From: Dyadobacter tibetensis Y620-1
GTDB lineage: Bacteria; Bacteroidota; Bacteroidia; Cytophagales; Spirosomataceae
Length of the DNA stretch: 64,000 nt
Assembly: GCF_000566685.1 (NCBI RefSeq)
Contig: NZ_AZQN01000002.1
Coordinates: forward strand, 620,001-684,000
Direction of reading: 5' to 3'
Position 1 is the first letter of the stretch; each line of letters opens with the position of its first letter. This document shows positions 10,601-19,343 of the stretch, piece by piece. The position numbers and the translations under genes were made by a program. Under the pieces are notes generated by a model that made no database searches, was not told the origin of the DNA, and saw only the letters and a program-made list of their open reading frames with translations.

Positions 10601-10964
10601 CGCCGGTTTTCCATCCGCCTTTACGTCCTTGAAGTTCTTTGGAGGCATGTTTAGTGATATCCTTAAATTTTAAATTGCCAAGATTAAGGTACAATTTGTT
10701 CTCCCCCATATTGGAGGTCAAGAACAAATCTTCCAGTCCGTCATTATTAATATCACCTACGGCTACGCCACCTCCATTATAAAAATATTCGTAGGCCATA
10801 ACATTCAGATCTTCCTTGTCGTTTAGCGAATTCACAAATTTGAGATCGGACTCCTTAGAACTGATTAATTTAAACAAGGGTATCTGAGCGAGTAAAGACG
10901 CATTACCGATTAATAATAGGCAGAAACAGGTGGTGAAGGGTAAAAAGCGTAGAGGAATCATCAT
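7635..10964 (-). CDS. FG-GAP/VCBS repeat protein with ASPIC/UnbV domain (CRTAC1-like)
   Basis: I start at the ATG at 10964 because it leads straight into a signal peptide (MMIPLRFLPFTTCFCLLLIG...LAQ); an upstream frame begins at 11006. The protein of about 1109 residues is a chain of FG-GAP/VCBS propeller repeats with calcium-binding Dx(D/N)xDG loops, such as DVNGDGLLD, DYDQDGDLD and DLDNDGDLD. An ASPIC/UnbV domain lies at about 530-600 (CIGAKVSVYS...GLGAG), and a second set of repeats fills the C-terminal half. Such proteins are surface-exposed and calcium-dependent, and many are paired with SusC/SusD. The next gene, the haloperoxidase-like enzyme, starts one base after the stop. Two terminators separate it from the SusCD genes upstream. 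Confidence 0.87.
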   Translation of the reverse strand: MMIPLRFLPFTTCFCLLLIGNASLLAQIPLFKLISSKESDLKFVNSLNDKEDLNVMAYEYFYNGGGVAVGDINNDGLEDLFLTSNMGENKLYLNLGNLKFKDITKHASKELQGRKGGWKTGVSMADVNGDGLLDIYICYSGKVEEQLRKNQLFINLGVGDGVVKFEEQAEKYGLAAPSYSTQAAFFDYDQDGDLDMFLLNHSVKKIDNLELAKFRQQTDELAGNKLFENRNNHFVNVTELAGIKQFPLTFGLGLAIADVNQDGWQDIYVTNDYNEPDYLYINQKNGTFEDVSKTYFRHMAQFSMGVDIADYNNDGLPDLISLDMLPEDNRRQKLLQLQENYEAFELMTKQDLHRQYMRNMLQLNNGNGTFSEIAQLAGVSNTDWSWSPLLADFDNDGYKDLFVSNGYYRDYTNKDFLRYWGDYKIRKAIDREPMKLMDLVQAMPSTRIANYIFKNNRDLTFSNQQQEWGLTHQAVSAGAVYADLDNDGDLDLIINNINEEVFLYENQQNVNGNQGFMQVVLKQNQGNTNCIGAKVSVYSRGLTQYQEVNPSRGYLSSMSSRLHFGLGAGQFPVDSVVVIWPDMQKQVHKGLAINQQHVLFKDPKGGTKRPNRESLSATSAESMVSMISSPIQYIHQGFDENDFKRQPLMLSMYSQTGPILAQGDVNKDGLADVYVSGHSDRQAKIWIQGRNGEFSEMPGFSVGDENESTNSAALFFDANGDGYDDLYLAKGGYGLVVPNTLALQDELYLNDGKGALRLSVLSLPNLKGSSKSCLRPADFDGDGDLDLFVGGRIIPGRYPENPKSYLLVNKGNGTFEIAPTPFSEIGMITDAQWGDVNADGRPDLVLAGEYMPIKIYHNLISGFEDATTHYFEKEMSGIWSSLTLADVNGDGQLDLLGGNMGLNSQVKASQEQPAMLYYADFDENGSIDPFFTFYIQGKPYPFVSRDELNDQMFGMRKKFRSYQDYSDAGITDILSPELMKKAKVKTVNTLETQVFIRQGERFIKKTLPIEAQFAPVTALVARDINQDGKVDLLLFGNKSANRLKIGSIDANYGFMLLGDGKGGFDYVPQTRSGINVQGDVKSVIDMTVAGKNIMLIGAFDHPIQALSFK

Positions 10965-11004
10965 GATCTTATCAATAATTCGGGTAGGTATAGAGGCTAT
11001 TAAC

Positions 11005-11031
11005 AAAAAACTTCAACGAGTCGTTGAAGTT
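11005..11031 (-). terminator. Second (distal) terminator downstream of SusD
   Basis: A 23-nt near-perfect palindrome (11-bp arms AACTTCAACGA/TCGTTGAAGTT, single central base) is followed on the minus strand by TTTTTTG. It lies just upstream of the FG-GAP/UnbV start, so it may act as a partial terminator or attenuator for readthrough from SusCD. Confidence 0.7.
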
Positions 11032-11052
11032 AGCCATAAACCAGTACATTAA

Positions 11053-11091
11053 AAATGCCTATGGCTAAGAAGGGAGCCTTCCTAGCCATAG
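11053..11091 (-). terminator. First (proximal) terminator downstream of SusD
   Basis: A stem of 15 bp with one mismatch (CTATGGCTAAGAAGG at 11059-11073 against CCTTCCTAGCCATAG at 11077-11091) has a 3-nt loop. On the minus strand it is followed by GCATTTTTAAT. It starts 11 bp after the SusD stop codon. Confidence 0.8.
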
Positions 11092-11101
11092 ACCACTTAT
11101 C

Positions 11102-12703
11102 TTATTTATCCCACCAGCTTCTGGAAACCCAGTTGTTTCCTCCATTAAGTCTGCCGACAGCTGCATTATAATTAACCCCATTTAAGGTAGCTTCCGATGT
11201 TGGGTAGGGTTGGCGACGGGGTATCTGACCACCCGAGAAATTACCCACATAATTCACAGGAGTTAACTCAGGAAACCCTGAGCGTTTCCAATTATTCCAT
11301 GCTTCAACGAAGTTAAAAAACATGCCAGTGGTCGCCCAATACTGTTCATTAATTTGCTTTAGGGCATTGGCTTCAACCAAAGGATGAGCTTCGGCATAGG
11401 CATTGGCCGTGGCCGCCGGAATACTTGCCTCTGCTCCAAAATAGGACAATGACTGGATCCCGGCAGATACTGCATTTTTATAGTGAGCTGCAGCCGTTCC
11501 ACCAACTGCGAAACCACGTGTCGCTGCTTCTGCAAGTAACAGTTCTGTCTGCGCATAAGTCAACACATACAAGGGCCCGCTTCTATCCCTGTAAAATTGG
11601 GTAGGTCTGGAATAATTACCGATGGGGGTAACATCCGCTCCAGAACCAGTAGGACCAGGATATCCTGGGGCCTTTGTGATATCGGTGGCTCCGCCATTCA
11701 AATCATAACCATTGGGTAATCCCATCTGTATGGCCGGAGTAGAATTTCCAGCCTTATCAAAGCTCTGATTCGCTGCTAGCCCAGCCTGAGGGACTTCCGC
11801 AATTTTACCTAGGCGGGGGTCATCATTTTCTTTCAGATAATCAATCAATCGCTTACTCCAACGTACCTGGTACACGTCGGCTGGAGTTGAAAGTGCGGAT
11901 CCATTTCCGTTGGTATACCCATTAGCTTCGTCGGTCATAATATAGGCGTCGTCGCTAATACTAGTAAAAGTACCTCCTTTTGCTGCCTTTTCGGCATAGG
12001 TCTTGGCAGTAGCAAGATCCACTTTAGTCAAGCGCATGGCCAGCTTCAGCATCAGGGAATAACCGTACTTCTTCCATTTTACTATATCCCCCTTATAAGT
12101 AAAAGCATCGTTGGTAGGAATCGCTCCAGCAGGATCCAAGGCTACTACTGCCGTTTCCAGTCTGCTCAACATCGATTTATAAATGCTCTCCTGGGTATCA
12201 TATACTGGCAAGATCAAGCCTGCCGATTTGGCTTTTAGTGCTTCAGAATAGGGAATATCTCCATAGATATCACTAATAGCAGCCAAACTCTGGATTTGCA
12301 TGATGATAGCGATATTCTTGAGATTGCTCAGTAAGGGTTTCTCGGCCGCTAGCTGCTCCATTTCATATGCGAAACTCGCCGCCCCGAAGTCGGTATTCCA
12401 GCTACTCGCCAAATAAGAGTTGGTATTGCTCGAAATAACATACTTATCAGCATTGCTATAATAGCTGGCCGCACCAGAAGTGGTAGAGGCTAATATTTTC
12501 ACCCACATACTCTGAAACAAAATGGAGCCATTATAACCTGCAGTAGCTGAAGCATGCTTGTATTGTATGCTAGGCAGCAACAGATTGGCATCAAAACTTG
12601 CCTCTGATGAACGGGTAGGATCCGTATTAATTTCATCAAAATTATCGGTACACCCAAACTGGATTAATCCAATTAAGGCCAAGGTATATATGCTCTTTTT
12701 CAT
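11102..12703 (-). CDS. SusD/RagB-family outer-membrane lipoprotein (SusD-like_2 type)
   Basis: A 533-residue lipoprotein. The signal peptide ends in a lipobox (LIQFGC, Cys at about 18), followed by TDNFDEINTDPTRSS, the usual N-terminal signature of the SusD-like_2 group. TPR-like helices hold the binding platform (residues about 90-230), and the variable ligand-binding part follows. SusD proteins cap the SusC transporter and hand substrate to it. The gene lies 8 bp after the SusC stop and forms a pair with it. The SusD-like_2 group often serves peptides or unknown nutrients rather than classical glycans, and no glycoside hydrolase is adjacent, so the substrate is not predictable. Confidence 0.9.
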   Translation of the reverse strand: MKKSIYTLALIGLIQFGCTDNFDEINTDPTRSSEASFDANLLLPSIQYKHASATAGYNGSILFQSMWVKILASTTSGAASYYSNADKYVISSNTNSYLASSWNTDFGAASFAYEMEQLAAEKPLLSNLKNIAIIMQIQSLAAISDIYGDIPYSEALKAKSAGLILPVYDTQESIYKSMLSRLETAVVALDPAGAIPTNDAFTYKGDIVKWKKYGYSLMLKLAMRLTKVDLATAKTYAEKAAKGGTFTSISDDAYIMTDEANGYTNGNGSALSTPADVYQVRWSKRLIDYLKENDDPRLGKIAEVPQAGLAANQSFDKAGNSTPAIQMGLPNGYDLNGGATDITKAPGYPGPTGSGADVTPIGNYSRPTQFYRDRSGPLYVLTYAQTELLLAEAATRGFAVGGTAAAHYKNAVSAGIQSLSYFGAEASIPAATANAYAEAHPLVEANALKQINEQYWATTGMFFNFVEAWNNWKRSGFPELTPVNYVGNFSGGQIPRRQPYPTSEATLNGVNYNAAVGRLNGGNNWVSRSWWDK

Positions 12704-12711
12704 AGTCCTTC

Positions 12712-15700
12712 TTATTTAAACTTAATATTTACGTTGACTCCAAAATTGCGAGTAGCCGGAAGACTGGTACCTTCGATACCGGCATATCTTAAATTGGCTC
12801 CAAAAGTTGCTTCCGGATCGATATTAGTCGTTTTCTTCATCAATACCGCCAAATTTCTAGACACAATAGACACGTTTACAGCGCGAACCAGCGGCCATTT
12901 TTCAATCAGACGGGCAGGAATGCTATAGCCCAATGTCAATTGGCGTAGCTTAATAAAATCTCCATCCAGAACACTTACACCAGTGACATTATTAGCTAGT
13001 GCAGTATAATATCCTTTGGCCGTAGCCTCCACCGTATTGGCTGCCCCTCCTTCTGTAACGCCTGTGGTTATCCCATCCCGGCCTTCCAAGGTCATTTGGT
13101 GTAATCCTCTCCGGATAGCATAATTTTCTGTGGCAGAAAGGATCTTATTTCCAAAATTATAATCAACCAGGAAAGAGAAATTAAAGGCTCCGAAATTCAG
13201 GTCGTTATTAATCCCTCCAAATAATGTGGGCAATACGCTTCCAAAATTCTTGAGCTCGTCACTACGCACTGGGTGCCCTGCTTCGTCCACAACAATCGCT
13301 CCGTTAGAGGCATATTTATAATCATAGGCTCTAATTTGAGGCCCTGCTTCTCCTACTACAAAAGCAGTTACAGCATTTCCTAATGTGGCTCTGTTTGATC
13401 CCAAATTAATGGTTTGCTTATTTCCATCCGTTTTGAGGATCTTATTATGTACCGAAGTAAGATTGAAGGAGACGTTCCAACCAAACTTCTCCCGCTTCAC
13501 CGGTGTTCCCGACAACTGTAATTCGAGACCTTTATTCTGCACCGAACCCGTACCCACTACCCCACTGGTATATCCTGTAGCCGGGCTGTAGTTAGCAGGC
13601 ATGATTTCATTCTTTGTTTTCTGCTCATAATAAGAAACATCCAGGCCTAGGCGACTTCCGAAAAACTTTAACTCAAGACCAACTTCTACTTCATCCTTGG
13701 TAAAGGGCTTTAAAAATAGGTTGGGCAGTCCATAACTAAAGTTCCCCGTGGCTATCCCGTTAAATGCATTCCCTACACCGTAATAAATGGCTGTCCCATA
13801 GGCGGTCGTAGGCTCTCCACTGGTAATAGCATAAGAGGCACGGAGCTTCCCGAAGCTAAGGGCGGGAATATCCACCAAATCGTTAAATACCAAAGCTCCT
13901 GTTACAGATGGTGTAAAAATACCTCTGTTATCCTTAGGTAAGGTGGAGTAAACGTCATAACGTCCCGTGGTACTCAGCGTCAAAAACCCTTTATAGCCTA
14001 AATCAACACTATAATACGCCGACTGCACTTCCGTTTTGGAGTAGTCATAAGAACGGCCGTAATTGACTACATTATTATAGCTATATAAATAGGGTAGAAC
14101 GAACGGACTACCATTAACCCCTATTTTCTCATATTCGTTTTTACGTATATTTCCTCCTAACAACGCATCCAAGGAAAAGTCTTCACCAAAATTCTTGTTT
14201 ACACCTATCAAACCATCCAAGTTAATTTCGGTTAGCTGCGCATTAGACAGTTCATCTAGCGCCCCTTTCCCTTCCTTCGAATAAGCAGTACCCCATGGAG
14301 TTACTTTGAAAATCCTATCGTTGGAGTTGTCATAACCTACCCTAGCCTGAGCATATAACCAATCGGTAAAGGTGTATTTGGCTGCCGCAGCAGAGATGAT
14401 GCGCTTCCGGCCTACGTCGTTAACAAATTGATTGGTTACAAAATAGGGGTTCGTTACATATTCATCGTCGCTGAACTGAATTTCTCTTCCGGTAGTCGGA
14501 TTGAATCCTGGAGCCAGGATCCTTTGATCGATATTCGTGGCAAGGAATAATCCATTATTAGCATTCATGGGCCCATCACTAAGTATAGGCTTATTGGTAA
14601 CGAGCTCATCTACATAATTGGCCATTACATTTACACTCAGTTTGCTGGTAATGTTTTGGTCAATGGTCAGGTTAAAGGTTTTTCTGTTCAGACCGCTGTT
14701 TTCAATGATGGCCTTGTTATCCAGATTGGCAAAAGAAAATCTAAAAGATCCATTTTCACCACCTTTTGTCACTGACAAGCTATTGGTAAAATTAGAACCA
14801 TTGCGATAAAAATTCTTAATGTTATTTTTCTGAGCCTGATATGGATACATATTACCATCAAACTGAATCACATCGGAACCATCCAATCTGGCCCCCCAAC
14901 TCATACGGGCAGTTTGTTGCGCCGAAGAAGCGGTAAGAGGTTTTTCACCTGCATCTCCCTGTCCATAAACATACTGAAAGTCAGTCATATCAATGGCTTT
15001 ATCTACGGCATAATTCATATTATAGTCGATAGAAAAGCTCCCCTTTTTTCCACGTTTGGTGGTAATTAGGATTACTCCATTAGATGCCCTGGCTCCGTAA
15101 AGAGCTGAAGCAGACTGCCCTTTCAAAACCGTCATATTCTCTATGTCGTCAGGATTCAGATTACCCAATCCATCACCACCATCTGCACCACCCCATTCTC
15201 CTGCACTACCGCGTTGAGTATTGTCCATTGGAACACCATTGATAACGATTAATGGAGAACCTCCAGAGTTCATGCTGGGCATTCCACGCATCAAGATCTT
15301 GGCAGTACCTCCTGGCCCTCCACTGGTTCCTTTGACGTTAAGCCCCGCTACGCGGCCCGCTAATGAGTTTCCTACATTGGTTTCCCGGGCCTTACTCATC
15401 ACGTCGCCACCGATGGTAGTAACGGAATAACCAAGCTTACGTGTTTCTTTTGATACACCTAAGGCCGTTACCACTACTTCCTGCAAATTTGCCACGTCAG
15501 GAGCCAGATCAATTGTAATCTCGCTACGATTGCCTACTACCACCTCTTTCTTTAAATAACCAATAGAAGAAAAAACCAAAGTTGTATTGTCTCCAACTTC
15601 CGATAGAGAGAAATTACCTTCAGCATCCGCATTGGTTCCCCTGGAACTTCCTTTGACTGTAACCGTGGCACCTGGAAGTCCTTGGCCAGTCTCATCTAAT

Positions 15701-15810
15701 ACCTTTCCTGTTATTGAGCGATCCTGCGCCATTACCGTTCCATACATCAGGACCATGACCCATAACGGGATAGCAACTTTCCTTAATACTTTACATAATC
15801 GTTCCATCAT
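12712..15810 (-). CDS. SusC/RagA-family TonB-linked outer-membrane transporter
   Basis: About 1032 residues from the ATG at 15810; an upstream TTG at 15819 and an ATG at 15807 are alternatives. The order is signal peptide (ending TVMAQ), a carboxypeptidase-regulatory-like beta-sandwich (ITGKVLDETGQGLPGATVTVKG), the TonB-box region (QEVVVTALG), the plug domain (about 115-235, with the GASALYGARASNGVILITTKRGK-type motif near its end), then a 22-strand barrel ending in a terminal aromatic strand (NFGVNVNIKFK). It imports ligand with its SusD partner using TonB energy. It is the first gene of the pair, and the region upstream is very AT-rich. There is no sigma/anti-sigma pair next to it. Confidence 0.93.
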   Translation of the reverse strand: MMERLCKVLRKVAIPLWVMVLMYGTVMAQDRSITGKVLDETGQGLPGATVTVKGSSRGTNADAEGNFSLSEVGDNTTLVFSSIGYLKKEVVVGNRSEITIDLAPDVANLQEVVVTALGVSKETRKLGYSVTTIGGDVMSKARETNVGNSLAGRVAGLNVKGTSGGPGGTAKILMRGMPSMNSGGSPLIVINGVPMDNTQRGSAGEWGGADGGDGLGNLNPDDIENMTVLKGQSASALYGARASNGVILITTKRGKKGSFSIDYNMNYAVDKAIDMTDFQYVYGQGDAGEKPLTASSAQQTARMSWGARLDGSDVIQFDGNMYPYQAQKNNIKNFYRNGSNFTNSLSVTKGGENGSFRFSFANLDNKAIIENSGLNRKTFNLTIDQNITSKLSVNVMANYVDELVTNKPILSDGPMNANNGLFLATNIDQRILAPGFNPTTGREIQFSDDEYVTNPYFVTNQFVNDVGRKRIISAAAAKYTFTDWLYAQARVGYDNSNDRIFKVTPWGTAYSKEGKGALDELSNAQLTEINLDGLIGVNKNFGEDFSLDALLGGNIRKNEYEKIGVNGSPFVLPYLYSYNNVVNYGRSYDYSKTEVQSAYYSVDLGYKGFLTLSTTGRYDVYSTLPKDNRGIFTPSVTGALVFNDLVDIPALSFGKLRASYAITSGEPTTAYGTAIYYGVGNAFNGIATGNFSYGLPNLFLKPFTKDEVEVGLELKFFGSRLGLDVSYYEQKTKNEIMPANYSPATGYTSGVVGTGSVQNKGLELQLSGTPVKREKFGWNVSFNLTSVHNKILKTDGNKQTINLGSNRATLGNAVTAFVVGEAGPQIRAYDYKYASNGAIVVDEAGHPVRSDELKNFGSVLPTLFGGINNDLNFGAFNFSFLVDYNFGNKILSATENYAIRRGLHQMTLEGRDGITTGVTEGGAANTVEATAKGYYTALANNVTGVSVLDGDFIKLRQLTLGYSIPARLIEKWPLVRAVNVSIVSRNLAVLMKKTTNIDPEATFGANLRYAGIEGTSLPATRNFGVNVNIKFK

Positions 15811-16129
15811 CCATACCAAATTTAAATTGTTGATTAATTCAATTTACAATATCTCATTTTGTATCTGACCGTTACATCAGAATTTTCTAAACTGAACCTG
15901 TGCCAAATATGGAAAAAAATTAATTTATAAAAAAAATTAATAATTAATGGTTTTTTGTTAATGAATTGTTAATATAACTAATTATATTACTATTTCATAT
16001 TCGTATTTTAACATTAAAATAAAATTAAAATCAATATTGAACTAAGGGAGAGATTAGTAATGGGGCATCATGTCCAGTTAGTATAGGGAGAGTAGAGACA
16101 AGAAATTGGATAATAGACGCGATATCTAC
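15811..16129. other. Intergenic region upstream of SusC, very AT-rich
   Basis: About 320 bp dominated by A and T, with long A/T runs at 15915-16040. On the minus strand it holds an exact TAnnTTTG-type box (TAAATTTG, 15817-15824) that sits only 7 bp from the chosen start, and a one-mismatch box (CATATTTG, 15904-15911) that would give a leader of about 90 nt. Neither has a good -33 partner. No gene seen. Confidence 0.45.
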
Positions 16130-17113
16130 CTATTTTTCCGAGCTGCCTGAGGGGCTATTGGGAAGATTTTTATCTAAAACAAATTCTATATTACGCTGTA
16201 TTCCTGCGAGTTTAGTCCGTTTCACGGCAGAATTCTTAAAAACCCGTTGAAAAACTTCATGGGTGATCTCAATAAGATCATCCTTTGAAAAACTGAGAAA
16301 TTCATCGGAAGGGGTGAAGGCAGGAGTTTGATGAGGTTTAGAAAAACGATTCCATGGGCAGACATCCTGACAGATATCGCAACCAAAAATCCAGTTTTCC
16401 ATTTTCCCCTTTGCTTCTTGCGGGATGGCCTCTTTCAGCTCAATTGTAAAATAACTAATGCATTTGCTACCATCAACAACATAGGGCTCTGTGATGGCAT
16501 CCGTCGGGCAGGCATCTAAGCATCGGGTACAGGTTCCACAATAATCGCGTACAGGACCATCGGGAAATAGCTCCAGATCACAGATAATTTCTCCAATAAA
16601 GAAATAACTCCCCATGGACTTATTGATAATATTGGAGTGCTTTCCTACCCACCCTAATCCACTTTTTGCCGCCCACACTTTATCCATTACGGGAGCAGAG
16701 TCAACAAAGATCCGGCCATTCACCTCACCAATTTCTGAAGAAATAGCAGACATAAGAGCTGCCAACTTGTCCTTAAGAACAAAGTGGTAATCGGTTCCAT
16801 AGGCATATTTAGAAATCTTAAGATCTTGATCCGCCTCCGGCCTCTTGTCCTCGGGGTAGTAATTTAATAATACGGATATGACACTTTTTGAACCTTCCAC
16901 TAATTTTCGAGGATCTAGTCTTTTGTCGAAATGGTTGGCCATATACTGCATTTGACCATGAGAAGCCCGGTCCAACCATCTCTCCAGCCGAGGCGCCTCC
17001 TCTTCAAGGAAGTCAGCACAGGAAATTCCACAAAAATCAAAACCAATTTCTGCTGCCTTCTGTTTGATAAACTGGCTATGCTGCTGTAGAACGATATCGC
17101 GGGTAGTCATCAT
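16130..17113 (-). CDS. queG: Epoxyqueuosine reductase QueG
   Basis: About 327 residues from the ATG at 17113 (or the next ATG at 17110), the normal family length; a longer frame would run into the divergent grpE gene. QueG reduces epoxyqueuosine to queuosine at position 34 of tRNAs with GUN anticodons, using cobalamin and two 4Fe-4S clusters. Both ferredoxin-type cluster motifs are present ([12 protein letters not shown] and [10 protein letters not shown]), as is the conserved [25 protein letters not shown] N-terminal region. It is divergent from grpE, with about 110 bp between them. No other queuosine gene is in the window. Confidence 0.95.
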   Translation of the reverse strand: MMTTRDIVLQQHSQFIKQKAAEIGFDFCGISCADFLEEEAPRLERWLDRASHGQMQYMANHFDKRLDPRKLVEGSKSVISVLLNYYPEDKRPEADQDLKISKYAYGTDYHFVLKDKLAALMSAISSEIGEVNGRIFVDSAPVMDKVWAAKSGLGWVGKHSNIINKSMGSYFFIGEIICDLELFPDGPVRDYCGTCTRCLDACPTDAITEPYVVDGSKCISYFTIELKEAIPQEAKGKMENWIFGCDICQDVCPWNRFSKPHQTPAFTPSDEFLSFSKDDLIEITHEVFQRVFKNSAVKRTKLAGIQRNIEFVLDKNLPNSPSGSSEK

Positions 17114-17196
17114 GCAAAGGTAGATAAAGAAGCCTTCAAATGCCATCTTGTCAGTCTTTTCCTGATTGGCAAAGAAATTTAGTAGGCTATAACCAG

Positions 17197-17204
17197 TATG
17201 TTTG
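17197..17204 (+). promoter_or_regulatory. Candidate -7 promoter box for grpE-dnaJ (TATGTTTG)
   Basis: Exact match to TAnnTTTG, 21 bp upstream of the grpE ATG at 17226. A -33 TTTG is not obvious at 19-21 bp spacing. Confidence 0.45.
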
Positions 17205-17225
17205 TGATAAAAATTGAGCCATAAT

Positions 17226-17828
17226 ATGCCCGAAAATAAAGAAGAGGCGTTTGACAACGCCGAAAATTCCGCTGATTTGAATGATACTGCCGATTTGAAC
17301 CCGGAAACTGACAATATGGAAAGTCAGGAGGAGGTAACTGACAGGGCCGAAACACTAGAGGAAGCACAAGAGAAGCTAGATCCGCTGGAAATGGCCAAGC
17401 TCGAAAATGCAGAATTAAAGGACAAGTACTTACGTCTATATGCTGATTTTGAGAACTTCAGAAGAAGAACGGCGAAAGAAAAACTGGAACTATTAAGTAC
17501 AGCTAATGCTGATATGGTAAAGGCGATGCTTCCTATTGTGGATGATTTCGAACGTGCGAATGCTTCGTTTGAATCTTCTAATAATTTGGAGGCTTTAAAG
17601 GAAGGGGTAGATCTGATTTCTACCAAGCTAATTAAAACACTGGAGTCCAAAGGTTTGAAACCAATGGTGGCCAAGGGCGAGCTCTTCGATGCTGAAATTC
17701 ACGACTCAGTAGCCCAGTTTCCTGCACCCTCAGAAGACCTGAAGGGCAAGGTAATTGACGAGGTAGAAAAAGGCTATTACCTCAATGACAAGGTGATTCG
17801 CTTTGCCAAAGTGGTCGTAGGATCCTAA
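17226..17828 (+). CDS. grpE: Nucleotide exchange factor GrpE
   Basis: I start at the ATG at 17226 ([10 protein letters not shown]) rather than the in-frame TTG at 17214, because a -7 box lies just upstream. About 200 residues. The N-terminal 60 are acidic and disordered, as is usual. A long coiled coil follows (about 60-115, ending [19 protein letters not shown], the GrpE signature region), and the C-terminal beta domain has GLKPM and the HDSVAQFP segment. GrpE releases ADP from DnaK. dnaJ follows 108 bp downstream in the same direction; dnaK is not in the window. Confidence 0.95.
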   Translation: MPENKEEAFDNAENSADLNDTADLNPETDNMESQEEVTDRAETLEEAQEKLDPLEMAKLENAELKDKYLRLYADFENFRRRTAKEKLELLSTANADMVKAMLPIVDDFERANASFESSNNLEALKEGVDLISTKLIKTLESKGLKPMVAKGELFDAEIHDSVAQFPAPSEDLKGKVIDEVEKGYYLNDKVIRFAKVVVGS

Positions 17829-17936
17829 TTTTAACAAAGAACTATCTAGCATGATGTAAGCATGACCATCATCATTCGCTTTTATTAATAAGTGAACGAC
17901 GATATTCGTCAGTTTGCACAATCCCTACATTACAAG

Positions 17937-19106
17937 ATGTCCAAGAAAAGAGATTATTACGAGGTGTTAGGCGTTGACCGCAATGCGTCGGCCGACGACA
18001 TTAAAAAAGCCTATAGGAAGCTTGCCATCAAGTTTCACCCAGACAAAAACCCCGACGATCCTACTGCTGAAGATAAGTTTAAGGAATCGGCAGAGGCCTA
18101 TTCCATTCTTAGCGATGATAACAAGCGTCGTCGATACGACCAGTTTGGTCACGCCGGTGTAGGTGGTGCCTCTGGTGGCGGTGCTGGTTATGGTGGCGGT
18201 GGATTCACCATGGATGATATATTCTCTCAGTTTGGAGATATTTTTGGAGAAAGCAGCCCTTTCGGGGATATCTTTGGTCGCGCTGGCGGCGGAGGTGGCG
18301 GTGGGCGCCGTATGCGTAAAGGTTCCGACTTACGGATTAAGTTAAAGCTCAATCTGGAAGAAGTGGCGAATGGTGTAGAAAAAAAGATCAAAGTAAAGCG
18401 CCATGTTACCTGTAATACCTGCGGGGGAAATGGAGCCAAGCATGGTACCGCTCTAACAAATTGTGGTACATGTAATGGTTCGGGGCAGGTTCGTAAAGTG
18501 GTAAGCACCATGCTGGGTCAGATGGTATCAACCACTACTTGCTCTACCTGTAATGGCGATGGAAAAATAATTAGCGAGCGTTGCGATAGCTGCGCAGGCG
18601 AAGGTCGCCTACTGCAAGACGACCTAATAACCCTTAACATCCCTGGAGGAGTAGCCGAAGGCATGCAGCTTTCTATGGCGGGTAAAGGCAATGTTCCTCC
18701 CCGGGGAGGAATGGCGGGTGATCTGCTGATCGTTATAGAGGAAGAAGAACATCTGCATTTGAAACGTGACGGCACCAATGTCGTCTTTGATATGCACCTG
18801 AGTTTTATCGATGCAGCCTTGGGTACGCATAGCGAAATACCTACCATCGATGGAAAAGCACGAATTACCATAGACCCTGGAACTCAAGCGGGAAAAATAC
18901 TTCGTTTGAAAGGAAAGGGTATCAAAGATTTGAACGGATATGGTAAAGGAGACCAGCTGGTTCATATTAATGTATGGACGCCTCAGCAGCTGTCGGCCGA
19001 CGAAAGGGATACCTTAGAAGGTTTAAGGAATTCGCCTAACTTTCAGCCGAAACCTGGCAAACATGAAAAAGGATTTTTTGATAAAATGAAAGATTTCTTC
19101 CATTGA
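17937..19106 (+). CDS. dnaJ: Chaperone DnaJ
   Basis: Translation most likely begins at the ATG at 17937 ([12 protein letters not shown]), giving 389 residues; an upstream in-frame GTG at 17892 is unlikely. J domain with HPD in [10 protein letters not shown] (about residues 30-36), a Gly/Phe-rich linker (about 75-125), and four CxxCxGxG zinc motifs ([32 protein letters not shown]; about 155-225), then the two C-terminal substrate-binding domains. It is a type-I DnaJ that stimulates DnaK ATPase activity and delivers substrate. A clear terminator follows, closing the grpE-dnaJ unit. Confidence 0.96.
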   Translation: MSKKRDYYEVLGVDRNASADDIKKAYRKLAIKFHPDKNPDDPTAEDKFKESAEAYSILSDDNKRRRYDQFGHAGVGGASGGGAGYGGGGFTMDDIFSQFGDIFGESSPFGDIFGRAGGGGGGGRRMRKGSDLRIKLKLNLEEVANGVEKKIKVKRHVTCNTCGGNGAKHGTALTNCGTCNGSGQVRKVVSTMLGQMVSTTTCSTCNGDGKIISERCDSCAGEGRLLQDDLITLNIPGGVAEGMQLSMAGKGNVPPRGGMAGDLLIVIEEEEHLHLKRDGTNVVFDMHLSFIDAALGTHSEIPTIDGKARITIDPGTQAGKILRLKGKGIKDLNGYGKGDQLVHINVWTPQQLSADERDTLEGLRNSPNFQPKPGKHEKGFFDKMKDFFH

Positions 19107-19118
19107 TATACGATAAAC

Positions 19119-19152
19119 AAAAAAGCCGTTGGAACTGTCCAACGGCTTTTTT
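19119..19152 (+). terminator. Rho-independent terminator after dnaJ
   Basis: A perfect 14-bp stem (AAAAAAGCCGTTGG/CCAACGGCTTTTTT) with a 6-nt loop and a T-run, beginning 12 bp after the dnaJ stop. Confidence 0.9.
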
Positions 19153-19343
19153 GTGGAATACATTTCTCCATAACACAACGATTAGTAATATTTTCAGGTC
19201 TATTCCAGATATTGAGCGTAAAAGAAGAGAAATCCTATTAGGGCCAGGGTACCAGCTGTTCAAGTAACAATATCCTGTATATCCTGCTGGTAAATTACCA
19301 GGAATTACTTTCTTTTGTTCCTTCATTCATTCAACAAACCAAT

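Noticed and set aside
7635..10964. Periodic DxDxDG repeats taken as a DNA tandem repeat
   Set aside because: The repetition is at protein level (FG-GAP/VCBS calcium loops); DNA copies have diverged and do not form a tandem array.
19036..19326. 96-residue minus-strand reading frame downstream of dnaJ
   Set aside because: It runs through the dnaJ terminator and the dnaJ 3' end; a chance frame.
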